A stretch of 64,000 nucleotides of DNA, taken from positions 323,880 through 387,879 of the forward strand of contig NZ_FNVT01000011.1 of NCBI RefSeq assembly GCF_900108335.1, given 5' to 3'. Position numbers and translations under genes: made by a program. The notes beneath the pieces are model-generated. The model worked only from the letters and a program-made list of their open reading frames with translations. It made no database searches and was not told the origin of the DNA. Below, in pieces: positions 62,042 through 64,000 of the stretch. Numbering within the stretch: position 1 is the first letter of the stretch; each line of letters starts with the position of its first letter. The DNA comes from Nonomuraea solani. Lineage in GTDB: Bacteria; Actinomycetota; Actinomycetes; Streptosporangiales; Streptosporangiaceae.

Positions 62042-62976
62042 GCGGCGAGCTGCAAGCCCAGGCTGGTCAGGTTGGTACGCGCCCAGGCCAGCTCCTCGGC
62101 CAGCAGCGACACCAGCGCCCCGGGCCCCTTGGCCCGCCCCGGCACGGTCAGGTTGTGCGTCTCGACCTCGATGTGCGCGCTGCCGCTCACCGCACCCGAC
62201 AACATCGCCCGCAGCGTGTCGTGCAGCACGGCCCCGGTGCTCGGCGTCTCGCCCGTGTGGTTGTGCACGTGCCCCAGCTTGACCACCGGCGCGCCGGCCT
62301 CGGCCAGCCCCTTCAGCGCCGCGCCCGGCTCCTCGGCCCCGCAGGCCAGGTGGCAGGCGTCCAGGCACACGCCCAGGTGCTCGGAGTCGATGCCGCACAC
62401 CCGTTCAAGCGCCTGCTCGGTGGTCTCCAGCACGCACCCGGGCCACGGCTCGAACCCGACCCGGATCGTCTTGCCGGTCACGCTGTAGATGCCGCGCAGC
62501 TCACGCGCCAGCCGCTCCAGCCGGCGGGTGGCGATCGAGTGCAGGTCGGCGGGCCAGTCGCGGCGCCAGCCGATCGGAATCGTGGAGATGCTCCCGAATC
62601 GCACATCCTCCGGCAGCAGGAACGCCAGGATCTTGGCCAGCGCCATCGTGTAGCGGTAGCGCTCCGGCTTGGCCCAGTCGGGCCCGGGCACCTCCTGGTT
62701 GCGCCCGCCGGTGCCGTTGAGGCTCACCACCTCCAGGCCGCGCTCTTCCAGGGAGCGGCGCAGGCGTACGAGCTCGATGCGGTCGGCCGTGAGGTGGTCC
62801 GCGACGGTCGGCGACAGCCACAACCCGATGCCCATCCGCTCCACGCCCAGCCGCTTGCGCACCGGGACCGCGTAACGGGTCAGATGGGCGATGAGGTTCT
62901 CCAGGTCTTCAGCGGGGTGGACGCCTGCGTTGTAGGCGAGGTGAACGAGCGTTCCGTCAGCGTGACGCAGGCGCAT
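62038..62976 (-). CDS. EboE-like TIM-barrel protein (sugar phosphate isomerase/epimerase fold)
   Basis: 312-aa barrel protein. N-terminal HLAYNAGVHPAEDLENLIAH and RMGIGLWLSPTVADHL resemble EboE, a protein of the eboABCDEF metabolite-traffic cluster known from cyanobacteria and other bacteria; HVHNHTGETP and ETHNLTVPGR hold putative metal ligands. ATG 62976 has GGAGGAAACCG directly upstream. No other ebo gene is in the window, so the assignment is by family resemblance only; an ordinary epimerase is possible. Confidence 0.7.
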   Translation of the reverse strand: MRLRHADGTLVHLAYNAGVHPAEDLENLIAHLTRYAVPVRKRLGVERMGIGLWLSPTVADHLTADRIELVRLRRSLEERGLEVVSLNGTGGRNQEVPGPDWAKPERYRYTMALAKILAFLLPEDVRFGSISTIPIGWRRDWPADLHSIATRRLERLARELRGIYSVTGKTIRVGFEPWPGCVLETTEQALERVCGIDSEHLGVCLDACHLACGAEEPGAALKGLAEAGAPVVKLGHVHNHTGETPSTGAVLHDTLRAMLSGAVSGSAHIEVETHNLTVPGRAKGPGALVSLLAEELAWARTNLTSLGLQLAA

Positions 62977-63458
62977 CGGTTTCCTCCACGGCTTGCTGTA
63001 TGTGTTCCGTCGCCCGCCTCGGACGTGCGAACCATGTGAGCATGCCTGGTTGCGGGTGGCGCGCGCGTCCGCCCTGAGTTGATTTCTTCCTACTCCCCAG
63101 GGAGCAGTCCTCAACTTAGGAGCACGCTCTTGTAGCTCACTTGGATGAGACTTGGCTTTGCTCTACGCAGTGTAGTACTACTCGCGGTGGCGGTATACCC
63201 GAACGCCCAACAATTACGCAACGGCCGCATTTTTTCTCACATCACCACATCCCGACGGTGAAAGCCTCTCGGGTTGGGACGCCCATGCTAGAAGCATCCA
63301 GGCCGCCCCGAAGCACTTTGACGATCTCCACGCGCCCCAAGCGGCCCTGAGCCCTCTTCTGCGGGTTCGCGGCGGCGTTCCCCGACACCGGCTCGGCCGG
63401 GGGCGTCAGAGCCGCCGACAGGGATGATGAGCCGCGCTCACGGTAGCCGGACATGCGA
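62977..63458. other. Gene-free interval (482 bp)
   Basis: Carries the promoter region of the EboE-like gene and, further right, a small palindrome GTAGTACTAC (near 63171) in an A+T-richer stretch. The open frames here are short with poor codon use. I see no RNA gene or repeat. Confidence 0.35.
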
Positions 63459-63491
63459 AAGCCCCCGCGTGAACGAGTCACGCGGGGGCTT
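63459..63491 (-). terminator. Terminator of clpC
   Basis: Perfect 14-bp stem AAGCCCCCGCGTGA / TCACGCGGGGGCTT with a 5-nt loop. On the minus strand it follows the clpC stop (63530) by about 38 nt and is followed by TTTC. Confidence 0.88.
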
Positions 63492-63529
63492 CCGATGAAC
63501 CAGGCGGCGGTTCTGGAGCGAACCGGGCG

Positions 63530-64000
63530 TCAGTTCTGGATCGGCGCGGCGATCGCCGCCGCCGAATCCGGCACCTGCGAAGCCGTCTCGCCCTTGAAGA
63601 TGAACGTGGCGTTGTCGCCTTCGCCCTCGATCGTCACCTTCACGACCTGCCCCGGCCGGAGCTCACCGTAAAGGATCTTCTCCGACAGCGAATCCTCCAG
63701 CTCCCGCTGGATCGTCCGCCGCAGCGGCCGCGCACCCATCACCGGGTCGTAACCCCGGTCGGCCAGCAACTGCTTGGCATCCGGTGACACGTCCAGACCC
63801 ATGTCGCGGTCCTTCAACCGGGAATCCACCTGCGCGAGCATCAGATCCACGATCTTGATGATCTCGTTCGGCGTCAACTGATGGAAGACCACGATGTCAT
63901 CGACCCGGTTGAGGAACTCCGGCCGGAAGTGCTGCTTGAGCTCCTCCTGCACCTTCGACTTCATCCGGTCGTAGTTGGAGTCGGCGTCGTTGGACTTGGC
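63530..64000 (-). CDS. clpC: ATP-dependent Clp protease ATP-binding subunit ClpC, C-terminal part
   Basis: C-terminal 156 codons of ClpC, an AAA+ unfoldase working with ClpP; the gene continues beyond base 64000. The second AAA module is seen as FRPEFLNRVDDIVVFHQLTP (sensor/arginine-finger area) and RGYDPVMGARPLRRTIQREL, followed by EDSLSEKILYGELRPGQ. The tail ends ASQVPDSAAAIAAPIQN. The open frame runs through the window edge with no start in view. Confidence 0.95.
   Translation of the reverse strand, partial: AKSNDADSNYDRMKSKVQEELKQHFRPEFLNRVDDIVVFHQLTPNEIIKIVDLMLAQVDSRLKDRDMGLDVSPDAKQLLADRGYDPVMGARPLRRTIQRELEDSLSEKILYGELRPGQVVKVTIEGEGDNATFIFKGETASQVPDSAAAIAAPIQN

Noticed and set aside
63165..63180. 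GTAGTACTAC palindrome as a regulator site
   Set aside because: Too short and isolated; no second copy or neighbouring promoter pattern to support it.

Overview
The window is about 64 kb of roughly 70% G+C DNA with dense genes, frequent GTG/TTG starts, four-base ATGA/GTGA overlaps and long open antisense frames. Gene content (CebR-type operators on cellulase genes, AfsR/SARP regulator, geosmin-type synthase, EshA-like encapsulins, RadA-DisA pair, ClpC) points to a filamentous actinomycete. A Streptosporangiaceae/Nonomuraea-like host is my best guess from general resemblance; no search was run.

Layout. 0-4 kb: two divergent secreted cellulases (GH48, cut by the window edge, and GH6) sharing a control region with two perfect 14-bp CebR-type palindromes. 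4-8.8 kb: DUF1992 protein, FolP2-like pteroate synthase paralogue, anti-sigma-type ATPase, epimerase, zinc alcohol dehydrogenase. 8.8-18.9 kb: the most interesting locus, a dedicated terpene system. It has second-copy-type MEP genes (frameshifted ispG, dxs) divergent from polyprenyl synthase, ispH, two different family 2B encapsulin shell proteins and a two-domain geosmin-type terpene synthase. Together these would make isoprenyl precursors, elongate them, and cyclise them, plausibly inside a protein nanocompartment. 19-31 kb: STAS protein, two paralogous unknown secreted peptides around an NlpC/P60 protein, MarR/PfpI pair with tandem operators, NERD-pseudokinase, AfsR-like regulator, M23 peptidase, FKBP lipoprotein, DUF2293 protein.

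31-38 kb: a seven-gene minus-strand operon for kynurenine / 3-hydroxyanthranilate meta-cleavage (aldehyde dehydrogenase, hydratase/decarboxylase, RidA-type deaminase, 3-hydroxyanthranilate dioxygenase, ACMSD, a lone binding lipoprotein, kynureninase), with a divergent dienelactone hydrolase. 38-47 kb: VanZ protein, GntR regulator with a candidate operator repeated on both sides, DivIVA-like coiled coil, gamma-carbonic anhydrase, lipoprotein, CsoR-type repressor, glycosyltransferase pair. 47-64 kb: largely core functions (EtfD-like membrane Fe-S reductase, TetR/methyltransferase/TIM-barrel operon, MerR-thioredoxin, membrane M28 peptidase, radA, disA, mutY), then a MarR-controlled tandem cupin pair, an EboE-like protein and the C-terminal part of ClpC running off the window.

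No tRNA, rRNA, CRISPR array, transposase or integrase was recognised. All family assignments come from reading motifs and architecture by eye; no database search, HMM or folding was run.
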